From NCBI RefSeq assembly GCF_002285265.1, contig NZ_NSJB01000003.1:186001-250000 (forward strand): a stretch of DNA of 64,000 nucleotides, written 5' to 3'. Under the pieces are notes generated by a model that made no database searches, was not told where the DNA came from, and saw only the letters and a list, made by a program, of their open reading frames with translations. This document shows positions 27,084 to 36,405 of this stretch, in pieces. Each line of letters starts with the position of its first letter. Position 1 is the stretch's first letter. This DNA is from Vandammella animalimorsus (GTDB taxonomy: Bacteria > Pseudomonadota > Gammaproteobacteria > Burkholderiales > Burkholderiaceae_C). The position numbers and the translations under genes are program-made.

Positions 27084-27853
27084 GGCCACAAACCCCAACA
27101 CCAACGCCTACCACTACATCCACAGCGACCACCTGGGCACACCGCAAATCGCCACGGACAAAAACGGCAACCAGACCTGGGCGCAAGTGAGCGAAGCGTT
27201 TGGCAAGGCCACTGTCTCAGCCAACGCCAGCACCGAGATCAACATCCGTTTGCCTGGCCAGTACTACGACAAGGAAACGGGCACGCACTACAACTTCCAT
27301 CGGCACTATGACCCGAGCACGGGGAGGTACTTGCAGAGTGATCCGATTGGGTTGCAGAGTGGATTTAATTTATACGTTTATGCGTCAGCAATGCCTTGAA
27401 AAGACTAGATATGTTAGATGATTCTTGCGATGAATGCTCCCCTGAAACGGATGAGCAATGTTGTGATCAATGGGAAAAAAGTGTTGCCAACAATATCAGA
27501 GTTGGAGCGCAACCCATTTGTTGCAATGGTCGCCTTGTTGCCTGTATGCGGAAAATATATATTCGAGAAATAAATACGAAGATGAAGCAAGTGCGCCATT
27601 GAACATGAGAGATATCATTTTAGAGACATGGAGCCCTGCAATGAAAAGCCTTGTGTTTATGTGGCGATTTGGCGAAAATATTGATTATAAGGAAGGGGAG
27701 TGTCAAGCATATAAGGCGCAGTTCATCTGTTTGCAAAAGAAGCTTTCTGGATGTACATCTCAAGCTTGCGTGGTGGTCATTACCGCAGAAATAAACTCAA
27801 TGGAAAAGAGGGTTTCTCAAAAGCCACCAATGGGTTATTCTTGCGTGTTTTGA
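27084..27853 (+). pseudogene. Rhs core C-terminus fused to a frameshifted HExxH toxin tip (tip 1)
   Basis: The first 105 codons encode the Rhs core end: YHYIHSDHLGTPQIATD, GQYYDKETGTHYNFHRHYD, GRYLQSDPIGLQSGFNLYVY. The frame then breaks near 27391 where one A seems missing. The tip continues as LDMLDDSCDECSPETDEQCC and CCNGRLVAC. After a second shift it reads CAIEHERYHFRDMEPC (HExxH). After a third (a missing A near 27676) it reads ECQAYKAQFICLQKKL to a TGA at 27851. Each piece matches tip 2 at 28160, so this was a metalloprotease-like toxin, now disrupted. The stop overlaps the immunity ATG. Confidence 0.8.
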
Positions 27854-28145
27854 TGGACTTAAAGATACGAGAAAAATTTTGATACTTGCAATGTTTGCTT
27901 CCGGATGCACAATCCACGATAACTTTAGTAGATGCAGTGTTAATTATATTGATGAGGTTATTGCACTAGAGTTACTCAACAAAGATCCTGGCAATCACAA
28001 AAAACACTCTATAGAAGATGTCTATATGCAGATTGATAGGGTTAACTGTGGCTACGTTGTATCTTATACATTCTTGCCACTAACTCCCGAAGGAACGCTT
28101 GTTTATATTTATGATAAAAATTTGCGGCTTGTGCATTCTTATTAA
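27853..28145 (+). pseudogene. Immunity-like lipoprotein 1, frameshifted in its signal peptide
   Basis: The ATG at 27853 overlaps the tip-1 stop (TGATG) and reads MDLKIREK. One missing A in the A-run near 27870 breaks the frame; adding it gives a normal signal KIREKILILAMFASGC with lipobox FASGC. The rest is intact: FSRCSVNYIDEVIALEL, VNCGYVVSYTFLPL and YIYDKNLRLVHSY. It shares the CGY and final YDK-x-L pattern with the lipoproteins at 28715 and 29023. An internal TTG (27879) would give a protein without an export signal. Confidence 0.65.
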
Positions 28146-28159
28146 TTCCAAACAAGACA

Positions 28160-28700
28160 TCTTTACAGAGTGATCCGAGTGGTTTACAGAACGGAGTGAA
28201 TAACTTTTCTTATACAGAAGGCAACCAAAATAAAAGAGTGGATTTTTATGGGTTGAGCAGCGAACCATGTGATGGGTGTGAGCCAAAAACTGATGAGGAA
28301 TGTTGTTCATTTTGGCAAGGTTCTCTGGTAAAAGATTCCATCGCAGGAAATGTTGTTTGTTGCAATGGGCGTCCTGTCGCTTGCGGAAGAAGACCGCTTA
28401 GGCCGACAAGAGCAAACATAAAGGATGATGAATGCGTGATAGAGCACGAGAAATATCATTTTAGAGATCTTCAGCCTTGCGATACAGCAAAAGGCTGCAT
28501 CTATATAGCGAGTTTTAGACATGACGTTGACCCAACAGAGAGGGAGTGTCTGCGCACACGCGGCTGGTCAAGAGTGTTTGAAAAGAAAGATTCGCGAATG
28601 CGCAAAAGTTGGAGATGTTGGATGCGTCATTTTGCCTCAGGCATCTATAAGTCAAAGCCAAAGACTTCAGCAAGATAGATATCGCTGTAAAGTCATTTAG
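28160..28700 (+). pseudogene. Orphan Rhs toxin tip 2, HExxH metalloprotease-like, one frameshift
   Basis: Starts with a short copy of the Rhs core end (SLQSDPSGLQNGVNNFSYTE), the mark of a displaced tip cassette. Then come cysteine pairs (EPCDGCEPKTDEECC, VVCCNGRPVAC) and CVIEHEKYHFRDLQPC with HExxH. After REC (28552) one extra base shifts the frame; removing it gives ECCAHAAGQECLKRKI and VGCVILPQASISQ to the TAG at 28698, matching tip 1 in length and pattern. The E of E-C-x-A-[YH] could be the third zinc ligand. No start codon of its own, as expected of a silent cassette. Confidence 0.75.
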
Positions 28701-28714
28701 TATTGTTGGTGCTT

Positions 28715-29011
28715 ATGAAAATCTATCGTTTTGTTTTTTTGTTATTTTTGTCTGGTTGCGCACTCAATGACGCTGCAAATCAGGGGTTATGCAGGATTGA
28801 ATGCATCGGAGAGAAAAAGGCATTTGAAATGCTAAACTCTATAAAATTAGGCGATATGCTTAGGTTCTCAAAAGAGAGTCATAAGGTAGCTATTGAAATA
28901 TTACCTTGTGGATACAGGCTTGTTGTCGAGGGCAGAGATGAATTATCTCTTGAAAGGTTTGGGGAGTTTTTTTTCGATAAGGATTTTAATTTTATATATG
29001 GATTTAATTGA
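28715..29011 (+). CDS. Immunity-like lipoprotein 2
   Basis: A 98-residue product with lipoprotein signal MKIYRFVFLLFLSGC. The mature part has CRIECIGEKKAFEML, LPCGYRLVVEGRDEL and the ending FFFDKDFNFIYGFN. It follows tip 2 by 14 bp, the order of a toxin-immunity pair, and is the intact member most likely to neutralise that tip. The lipid anchor places it at the periplasmic face of a membrane, so the toxin should act in the periplasm. The start at 28715 is the first ATG before the signal. Confidence 0.65.
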   Translation: MKIYRFVFLLFLSGCALNDAANQGLCRIECIGEKKAFEMLNSIKLGDMLRFSKESHKVAIEILPCGYRLVVEGRDELSLERFGEFFFDKDFNFIYGFN

Positions 29012-29022
29012 TTGGAGGGGTT

Positions 29023-29337
29023 ATGGGCTTGACGTGTTCTGACGGCGCATTATTTCGTCTGCTGGCATTTTTGTCTTTATTTTTTGTATTTTTGACAGGC
29101 TGCTCCAATAATAAATCAATCAAAAAACCCTGTGAGATGAAGATTGTACCCGAAGAGGTTATTCTTGAGAGGGCTGGTGATGGAAAAAATTCTTACGATA
29201 GGGATAAATGGGATGTTTATAATGACGTATTAGATTGTGGATATCGGATTATTCTAAGAAGAAAGGGAAATGAGTCTTCAGGTGTTAAGACAATTATATT
29301 GGACAAAGACCTTAACTTTGTTTACTCGTTTCGGTGA
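29023..29337 (+). CDS. Immunity-like lipoprotein 3
   Basis: A 104-residue product with a signal ending LFFVFLTGC (lipobox LTGC). The mature domain includes KKPCEMKIVPEEVILERAG, LDCGYRIILRRKG and ends IILDKDLNFVYSFR, so it is a paralogue of lipoproteins 1 and 2. The ATG at 29023 has GGAGGGG just upstream and lies 11 bp past lipoprotein 2, suggesting one transcript. Its own toxin is not seen, so it is either an orphan or a spare specificity. Confidence 0.65.
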   Translation: MGLTCSDGALFRLLAFLSLFFVFLTGCSNNKSIKKPCEMKIVPEEVILERAGDGKNSYDRDKWDVYNDVLDCGYRIILRRKGNESSGVKTIILDKDLNFVYSFR

Positions 29338-29500
29338 TCTGAGTATTTTTATTTCAATTCTCGTCGGAGTGCTTCCGTTTGCCCCATTTTGGGTGCCGAG
29401 CGTCAGTGATTTCATACAGCAATCTTTCAATTTTCTGCCTGTTTTCTGTCAATTTGGTGCATAAAGGATTTCATACGCTTCAACACCCAATCCATTCCCC

Positions 29501-30088
29501 ATGAAGAGCACGGACATCCCCCCACATGCCCACTGCTTTCCAGCCCCTCGCAGCAGCCCCAGCCGCCGATCTATGCCCTGGCTGCTAGCCCTGTCGCCCC
29601 TGCCCCCCTTGCCAGCGCAAGCGCAGCCGCATCTGTCGGGCACGGCCAGCCCCTGGGTAGCAGAAGTCGAACTGGGAGTGGGCCTGCAACTGAGCGCCAG
29701 CGCGCCCAGCGTGCGCCAGCCCAATGGCGAATACCGAGAAACCCACATCGACCTTCGCGTCAATACCCTGGGCGGGCTCATCGATATCGCGCGCAGCTGG
29801 AGCCAGGGGCGCTGGTGGCTCAACCCCGCCTGGGCGCCGCTGAACTTCGAGCTCGACCCGCTGGACGGCAGCGCCCGCCTCATCGAGCGCGCAGGCCTGA
29901 TCTACGAGCGAAGCGGCAGCAACGAAATCTTCATCTCCAAAGCCAACAGCGACGCGCCCGCCTCCATCCGCAAGACCGCCAGTGCCTCTTGCAGCGGCCA
30001 GAGCGGGCCAGAGCGGGCAATAGCGCGGCCGGTCAGCCTGGCAAGCAGGCGACTGCCTGTCATTGGGCGCGCCGTGCAGAGTCCATAG
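29501..30088 (+). pseudogene. Rhs protein N-terminal fragment with signal peptide
   Basis: The frame starts at ATG 29501 with a signal-like region (MPWLLALSPLPPLPAQAQ) and then the Rhs N-terminal domain: YRETHIDLRVNTLGGLIDI, RSWSQGRWWLNPAWAPLNFE, DPLDGSARLIERAGLIYERS. Rhs similarity ends near residue 155 (about 29965); the last 40 residues look like unrelated sequence read through to a stop. The fragment stands downstream of the repeats and tips, so the locus was rearranged or held tandem rhs genes. GC is high again here. Confidence 0.75.
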
Positions 30089-30185
30089 AATCCAGCGCCA
30101 AAGGTTTCAGAGTCTGCTCCAAGTCTCTGGGGCCGGACGCACAAAAAAACATGCCGCCGCGCGTGCAGGCATGCGGAGACTTTGC

Positions 30186-30917
30186 ATGATCGACAAGATC
30201 GTTCCATCCATTGAGGCGGCCCTGGCCGACGTGGCCGATGGCGCGACCATTCTGGTTGGCGGCTTTGGCACGGCCGGCGTGCCCGAGGCGCTGATCGACG
30301 GGCTGATCGCCCAGGGCGCGCGCGAGCTGACCATCGTCAACAACAACGCCGGCAATGGCGATTCTGGCCTGGCTGCGCTGCTCAAGGCCGGGCGGGTGCG
30401 CAAGATCATTTGCAGCTTCCCGCGCCAGGCCGATTCGCATGTGTTCGATGCGCTCTACCGAAGCGGCCGCATTGAGCTGGAGCTGGTGCCGCAAGGCAAT
30501 CTGGCCGAGCGCATCCGCGCCGCAGGCGCGGGCATCGGCGCTTTTTTCTGCCCCACGGCCTACGGCACGCAGCTGGCCCAGGGCAAGGAGACGCGCGTCA
30601 TCGATGGCCGGCACTATGTGCTTGAATACCCCATCCACGGCGATGTGGCGCTGATCCAGGCCGAGCGCGGCGACCGCTGGGGCAATCTGTGCTACCGCAT
30701 GGCCGCGCGCAACTTCGGCCCGGTGATGGCCACCGCCGCGCGCACCACCATCGCCACCGTGCATGAGGTGGTGCCGCTGGGCGCGCTGGATCCGGAGAGC
30801 ATCGTCACCCCCGGCATTTACGTCGATCGCGTCGTGCCCATCGCCCGCCGCGCCACGCGCCGCGCGGCGCACGGCGCCAGCGCCCCCACCCCCGCACAGC
30901 AGCAGGCCCGCCCATGA
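30186..30917 (+). CDS. pcaI: 3-oxoadipate CoA-transferase subunit A
   Basis: Alpha subunit of succinyl-CoA:3-oxoadipate CoA-transferase, the activation step of the beta-ketoadipate pathway for aromatic compounds. The 243-residue product has ILVGGFGTAGVPEALIDGL and VNNNAGNGDSGLAALL, GTQLAQGKETRVIDGRHYVL and AERGDRWGNLCYR, as in family I CoA-transferase subunit A. GGAG lies seven bases before the ATG. pcaJ overlaps its stop by four bases. A succinyl-CoA:acetoacetate role cannot be excluded from sequence, but pcaF next door supports 3-oxoadipate. Confidence 0.9.
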   Translation: MIDKIVPSIEAALADVADGATILVGGFGTAGVPEALIDGLIAQGARELTIVNNNAGNGDSGLAALLKAGRVRKIICSFPRQADSHVFDALYRSGRIELELVPQGNLAERIRAAGAGIGAFFCPTAYGTQLAQGKETRVIDGRHYVLEYPIHGDVALIQAERGDRWGNLCYRMAARNFGPVMATAARTTIATVHEVVPLGALDPESIVTPGIYVDRVVPIARRATRRAAHGASAPTPAQQQARP

Positions 30918-31597
30918 ACCCAGTCGCATCCCCAAAGGCCGGCACGGCCACGCCCTGGCAGCGCCGCAGCAAGGACGAACTGGCGCGCCGCGTGGCGCAG
31001 GACATCCACGACGGCGCCTGCGTCAACCTGGGCATCGGCATGCCCACGCTGGTGGCCAACCACATTCCGCCGGGCCGCGAAGTCCTGCTGCACAGCGAGA
31101 ACGGCATCCTCGGCATGGGCCCGGCGCCCGCGCCCGGGCAGGAGGATTACGACCTCATCAACGCCGGCAAGCAGCCCGTCAGCCTGCTGCCCGGCGGCTG
31201 CTTCTTTCACCACGCCGACAGCTTCGCCATGATGCGCGGCGGGCATCTGGACATTTGCGTGCTGGGCGCCTTTCAGGTCTCGGCCACTGGCGATCTGGCC
31301 AACTGGAGCACGGGCGAGCCCGGCGCCATCCCCGCCGTGGGCGGCGCCATGGACTTGGCCATCGGCGCGCGCCAGACCTGGGTGATGATGGATTTGTGCA
31401 CCAAGGATGGCCAGAGCAAAGTCGTCGCCCAATGCACTTATCCGCTCACGGGCCTGGGCTGCGTCAAGCGCATCTACACCGACCTGGCCACGCTGGAGTG
31501 CACGCCCAGCGGCCTGCGCCTGATCGACACCGTGCCCGGGCTGAGCCCGCAGGCGCTGCAGGCCCTCATCGGCCTGCCGCTGCAGCCGCCGGCCTGA
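30914..31597 (+). CDS. pcaJ: 3-oxoadipate CoA-transferase subunit B
   Basis: Beta subunit of the same transferase, 227 residues. The catalytic glutamate is in HSENGILGMGPAP, and GGHLDICVLGAFQVSATGD with VGGAMDLAIGARQTWVMMD are typical of subunit B. The ATG overlaps the pcaI stop (ATGA), implying coupled translation and equal amounts of the two subunits. pcaF follows after 47 bp. Confidence 0.92.
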   Translation: MNPVASPKAGTATPWQRRSKDELARRVAQDIHDGACVNLGIGMPTLVANHIPPGREVLLHSENGILGMGPAPAPGQEDYDLINAGKQPVSLLPGGCFFHHADSFAMMRGGHLDICVLGAFQVSATGDLANWSTGEPGAIPAVGGAMDLAIGARQTWVMMDLCTKDGQSKVVAQCTYPLTGLGCVKRIYTDLATLECTPSGLRLIDTVPGLSPQALQALIGLPLQPPA

Positions 31598-31644
31598 GCG
31601 CCTGTTCCACCACCCCCTTCCTTTCAGCAAGGAGCGCCCGCACC

Positions 31645-32853
<1,209 letters not shown>

Positions 32854-32913
32854 GCAACTAGAGCCATGGCTTGCCATGGCCAAACAAGCACACCTCTCAA
32901 GGAGACAAACACC

Positions 32914-33951
32914 ATGAAACGCATTGCCACTACCACACGCCCCCTGCCCGCCCCCGCCCTGCCCCGCCGCCGCTGGCTGGGCCGCGCCGCACTGGCCCTG
33001 GCCGCCTGCGCCTGCCTGTGGGGCGCGCAGCCCGGCGCAGTGCAGGCGCAGGACTTTCCCGCCAAGGCCGTGACCATCGTCGTGCCCTTCCCCGCAGGCG
33101 GCACCACCGATTTGCTGGCGCGCATCCTCGGCCAGCACCTGAGCCAGCAATGGGGCCAGAGCGTGGTCATCGACAACAAGGGCGGCGCCGGCGGCAACAT
33201 CGGCGCCCAGGCCGCCGCGCGCGCCGCAGCCGATGGCTACACGCTGCTGATGGGCACCGTAGGCACCCACGCCATCAACCAAAGCCTGTACAAGAAACTG
33301 CCTTACGACCCGGTCAAGGACTTCCAGCCCCTGAGCCGCGTGGCCCTGGTGCCCAACCTGCTGGTGGCGCACCCGCAGCAGCCCTACAAAACCGTGCAGG
33401 AGCTGCTGAGCTACGCCCGCGCCAACCCCGGCAAGGTGGACTTTGCCTCCTCGGGCAATGGCACCTCCATCCACCTCTCGGCCGAGCTGTTCAAGCAAAT
33501 GACCGGCGTGGACATGCAGCACATCCCCTACAAGGGCAGCGCCCCGGCAGGCGCCGACCTGCTGGCCGGCCAGGTGCACATCATGTTCGACAACATGCCC
33601 TCGGCCATCCAGAACGTGCGCGCCGGCCGCCTGGTGCCGCTGGCCGTGACCACGGCCACGCGCTCGGCGCAGCTGCCCGATGTGCCCACCATCGCCGAGG
33701 CCGGCGTGCCCGGCTTCGAGGCCTACTCCTGGTTCGGCCTGTTCGCCCCGGCCGGCACGCCCGAGCCGGTGATGCAGCGCCTGAGCCAGGCCATCACCAA
33801 AGCCTTGAGCGACCCGCAAGTGGTGCAGAAATTCGCCGAGCAAGGCGCCGTCGCCCACCCCGAGACCCCGGCCGAATTCACCGCCTTCATCAGCGCCGAA
33901 GCCAAGAAATGGCAGGCCGTGGTCAAGGCCTCCGGCGCCAGCGTGGATTGA
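32914..33951 (+). CDS. Bug/TTT-family periplasmic binding protein
   Basis: A 345-residue tripartite tricarboxylate transporter-type (Bug) binding protein. An arginine-rich signal (LPRRRWLGRAALALAAC) ends near AVQA-QDF. Then come VTIVVPFPAGGTTDLLARIL, DNKGGAGGNIGAQAAARA, GYTLLMGTVGTHAINQ and the late AYSWFGLFAPAGTP, all standard. AAGGAG precedes the ATG. Position behind pcaIJF suggests an aromatic or dicarboxylate ligand. No TctA/TctB genes are nearby, which is normal for this expanded family in Burkholderiales. Confidence 0.9.
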   Translation: MKRIATTTRPLPAPALPRRRWLGRAALALAACACLWGAQPGAVQAQDFPAKAVTIVVPFPAGGTTDLLARILGQHLSQQWGQSVVIDNKGGAGGNIGAQAAARAAADGYTLLMGTVGTHAINQSLYKKLPYDPVKDFQPLSRVALVPNLLVAHPQQPYKTVQELLSYARANPGKVDFASSGNGTSIHLSAELFKQMTGVDMQHIPYKGSAPAGADLLAGQVHIMFDNMPSAIQNVRAGRLVPLAVTTATRSAQLPDVPTIAEAGVPGFEAYSWFGLFAPAGTPEPVMQRLSQAITKALSDPQVVQKFAEQGAVAHPETPAEFTAFISAEAKKWQAVVKASGASVD

Positions 33952-34006
33952 GCGCCCGCGCTGGCGCCGCAGCGCCCACCCGGCGCGCCTGCGGCGAATC
34001 GGCCGC

Positions 34007-34035
34007 CCATTCTCCGCAAATCATGCGGAGAATGG
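34007..34035. terminator. Perfect 12-bp hairpin before fic
   Basis: CCATTCTCCGCA (34007-34018) pairs perfectly with TGCGGAGAATGG (34024-34035) around AATCA. It lies 55 bp past the TTT gene stop and 37 bp before the fic start. No T-run follows, so it may be a 3' stabiliser or an operator rather than a terminator. Confidence 0.45.
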
Positions 34036-34071
34036 CTTGCACGAAACAGGTCGCCCGCGTGTAATGCGCGC

Positions 34072-35223
34072 ATGGCATGTGCAACACCCACCTATATCTG
34101 GCAACACGCGCAATGGCCCCATTGGCGCTATGACCTGCAGGCGCTGAGCGGGCCGCTGGCCCAGGTCAGCCGCGCGCAAGGTCTGCTGCTGGGCCGGCTG
34201 GCCGATGCCGGTCTGGCGCTGCGCGCCCAGGCCAGCTTGGCCGCACTGACCGAGGACGTGGTCAGGACCAGCGCCATCGAGGGCGAAACCCTGAACGCGG
34301 CATCCGTGCGCTCGTCCATCGCCCGGCGTCTGGGCGTGGACATCGGCGCGCTGGCCCCCATCGATCGCAGCGCCGAGGGCGTGGTGGACATGGTGCTCGA
34401 CGCCACCGCCCGCAGCGCCGAGCCCTTGAGCGCCCAGCGCCTGTACGGCTGGCATGCCGCCCTGTTCCCGACCGGTTACTCCGGCATGACGCCCATTGCC
34501 ATTGGCCGCTGGCGCGATGATGCCGACGGCCCGATGCAAGTGGTCTCCGGCCCGCTGGGCCGGCGCCGGCTGCACTTTCAGGCACCGCCCGCACAGGCCT
34601 TGCCTGCCCAAATGCAATACTTTCTGGACTGGGCCAATGCCGATGGCCATGAACCGGCGCTGCTCAAGGCCGGCCTGGCCCATCTGTGGTTCGTGACCCT
34701 GCACCCCTTCGACGACGGCAACGGCCGCATCGCGCGCGCCGTCGGCGACTTGTTTCTGGCGCGCGCCGATGGCAGCCCGCAGCGCTTCTACAGCCTGTCA
34801 GCGCAACTGCAACGCGAGCGCAAGGATTACTACGCCATCCTGGAGCGTACGCAGCGCGGCGACCTCGACGTCACCGACTGGCTGGCCTGGTTCCTGACTG
34901 CGCTGGAGCGCGCCATCGCCCACGCACAGGCCACGCTCGATGCCGTGGTGGCCAAGGCCAACTTTTGGCGGCACTGGGCCGGCACGCCACTCAACGAGCG
35001 TCAGATCAAGGTGCTCAACCGGCTGCTCGATGGCTTCGAGGGCAAGCTCAGCAGCAGCAAGTGGGCCGCACTGGCCAAATGTTCGCCCGATACCGCATTG
35101 CGCGACATCACACAGCTGCTGGAGTTGGGCATGCTGCAGAAAACGCCGGGCGGCGGGCGCAGCACCGGCTACGCGCTGGCCTCCCCCTCGGAGCCTGTTC
35201 AAAGTCTCGGCACGGGTAGGTAA
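34072..35223 (+). CDS. Fic-domain protein with N-terminal inhibitory helix
   Basis: Fic proteins transfer AMP or other groups to target proteins. The 383-residue product has the N-terminal inhibitory helix motif T-SAIEGE (residues 66-72; class II) and the active site HPFDDGNGRIARA with His211. After it come a DUF4172-like N-terminal segment order and a C-terminal winged-helix region (NERQIKVLNRLLDGFEGKL, SPDTALRDITQLLELGML). The last 11 codons and the TAA lie inside an interspersed repeat (35191-35353), so the C-terminus SEPVQSLGTGR is probably repeat-derived. No antitoxin gene adjoins it. Confidence 0.88.
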   Translation: MACATPTYIWQHAQWPHWRYDLQALSGPLAQVSRAQGLLLGRLADAGLALRAQASLAALTEDVVRTSAIEGETLNAASVRSSIARRLGVDIGALAPIDRSAEGVVDMVLDATARSAEPLSAQRLYGWHAALFPTGYSGMTPIAIGRWRDDADGPMQVVSGPLGRRRLHFQAPPAQALPAQMQYFLDWANADGHEPALLKAGLAHLWFVTLHPFDDGNGRIARAVGDLFLARADGSPQRFYSLSAQLQRERKDYYAILERTQRGDLDVTDWLAWFLTALERAIAHAQATLDAVVAKANFWRHWAGTPLNERQIKVLNRLLDGFEGKLSSSKWAALAKCSPDTALRDITQLLELGMLQKTPGGGRSTGYALASPSEPVQSLGTGR

Positions 35224-35353
35224 CAAGTGGTTTGGGATGGGCCGCAAGGCGCCAAGCGCAGACGGACCTCGTGGCCCGGCGAGGCTTTGCGAGCGCGGCA
35301 GCCCCCCGAATCCACCTGGTTTTACCCGCCGTGCAAAGACCTTGGGCAGGCTT
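35191..35353. repeat. MITE-like interspersed repeat, copy A
   Basis: About 163 bp with imperfect terminal inverted repeats: left GAGCCTGTTCAAAGTCTCGG and, as reverse complement of the right end, AAGCCTGCCCAAGGTCTTTG. The interior holds AACAAGTGGTTTGGGATGGG and CCCGGCGAGGCTTTGCGAGC, shared with copies B and the 56-kb array. It spans exactly from the end of fic to the stop of the convergent creatininase-family gene. Confidence 0.85.
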
Positions 35354-36223
35354 TCAGGGCATGGGCCAATCCAGCGCGCTGATCTCCTGCGCCAGCGCCA
35401 GCAGCTCGCTGGCGGCCTGCTGCACCAGCAGCGCGCCCTTGGCGGCGCTGGCGGCCAGGGCGTTGCCCGCTGCGCCCTGGCGGTTGTAGTCCTGCATCAT
35501 CCAGCCCATCTTGGCGCTGTGGCCGTTGCCCAGGATGCGGTAGCGCTGCGCGCGTTGCTCGGCGCTGGTGCGAAAGTGCTGCGCCTGGGCCATGCACACC
35601 TGCTCGGGGTGCAGGTGCAGCATGATGGACGTTTCTTCCTCGCCGCCGTGGATGCCAAAGCGCGCCTCATGCGCGCTGGTCTGCGCCTGTGGCGCCTGGC
35701 TGCGCGGCAACTGGTACCAGCTGCTGCTGTAGGTCAGCAAGCCATGCGCCTGGCGCAGCTGGCGCGCCACGATGTCCATCACACTGGTCTGCCCGCCATG
35801 GCTGTTGAACAGCAGCAGGCGCTGCACGCCGCTGGCGGCCACGCCGGCACCAATGTCGTTCCACAGCGCCAGAATGGTGCTGGCCGACAGGCTCAGCGTG
35901 CCGGCAAAGGCGGCGTGTTCGGGGCTGAAGCCAATGGCCTGCAGCGGCAGGAACAGCACCGGCGGGCGCTGCGCCGGCGGCTGTTGCGCCCAGAGCTGCT
36001 GCGCCGCCTGCACAATACCGCGCGTGATCGCGGCATCGACGCCCAGCGGCAGGTGCGGGCCATGCTGCTCGGTCGCGCCCAGCGGCAGCACTGCCACGGT
36101 GCGCGCCAGCAGCGCCGTGCCGGCGCGGGCGCTGAAGTCGCGGGTGCTCAGGGCGTCCCACTGGCAGCTGGGCCAGGCGTCGGGCTCGGGGGCGGGCGGT
36201 GTGGCGGCGGACATGGCCGGCAT
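35354..36223 (-). CDS. Creatininase-family amidohydrolase
   Basis: A metal-dependent amidohydrolase of the creatininase/MftE superfamily, 289 residues from ATG 36223 (or 286 from 36214). Metal-binding motifs are VLPLGATEQHGPHLPLGVDA, LFNSHGGQTSVMDIVA and FGIHGGEEETSIMLHL with the expected Glu, His and Asp residues. Substrates in the family include creatinine, formamidopyrimidines and modified peptides, and nothing here selects one. The stop abuts repeat copy A. Confidence 0.85.
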   Translation of the reverse strand: MPAMSAATPPAPEPDAWPSCQWDALSTRDFSARAGTALLARTVAVLPLGATEQHGPHLPLGVDAAITRGIVQAAQQLWAQQPPAQRPPVLFLPLQAIGFSPEHAAFAGTLSLSASTILALWNDIGAGVAASGVQRLLLFNSHGGQTSVMDIVARQLRQAHGLLTYSSSWYQLPRSQAPQAQTSAHEARFGIHGGEEETSIMLHLHPEQVCMAQAQHFRTSAEQRAQRYRILGNGHSAKMGWMMQDYNRQGAAGNALAASAAKGALLVQQAASELLALAQEISALDWPMP

Positions 36224-36405
36224 TATCGGCCTTGCCAGCCCGCTCAAAGGCGCTCGGCACGGAACCTGGCGCGGCCTGTGCGCTCCAAGCGCGCCGGGCC
36301 CCTGCCCGGCGCCCTGCCCGACCCTTTGCCCGGCCCCTGCCCAATTCCTCGGCAGCGCCGCCCGGGCATGGCGCCATGCGTGAATATGAACAGTGAAGAA
36401 TTGCA

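Noticed and set aside
29965-30088. C-terminal extension of the Rhs N-terminal fragment as a new toxin tip
   Set aside because: The last 40 residues lack Rhs core sequence before them and look like read-through of non-coding DNA.
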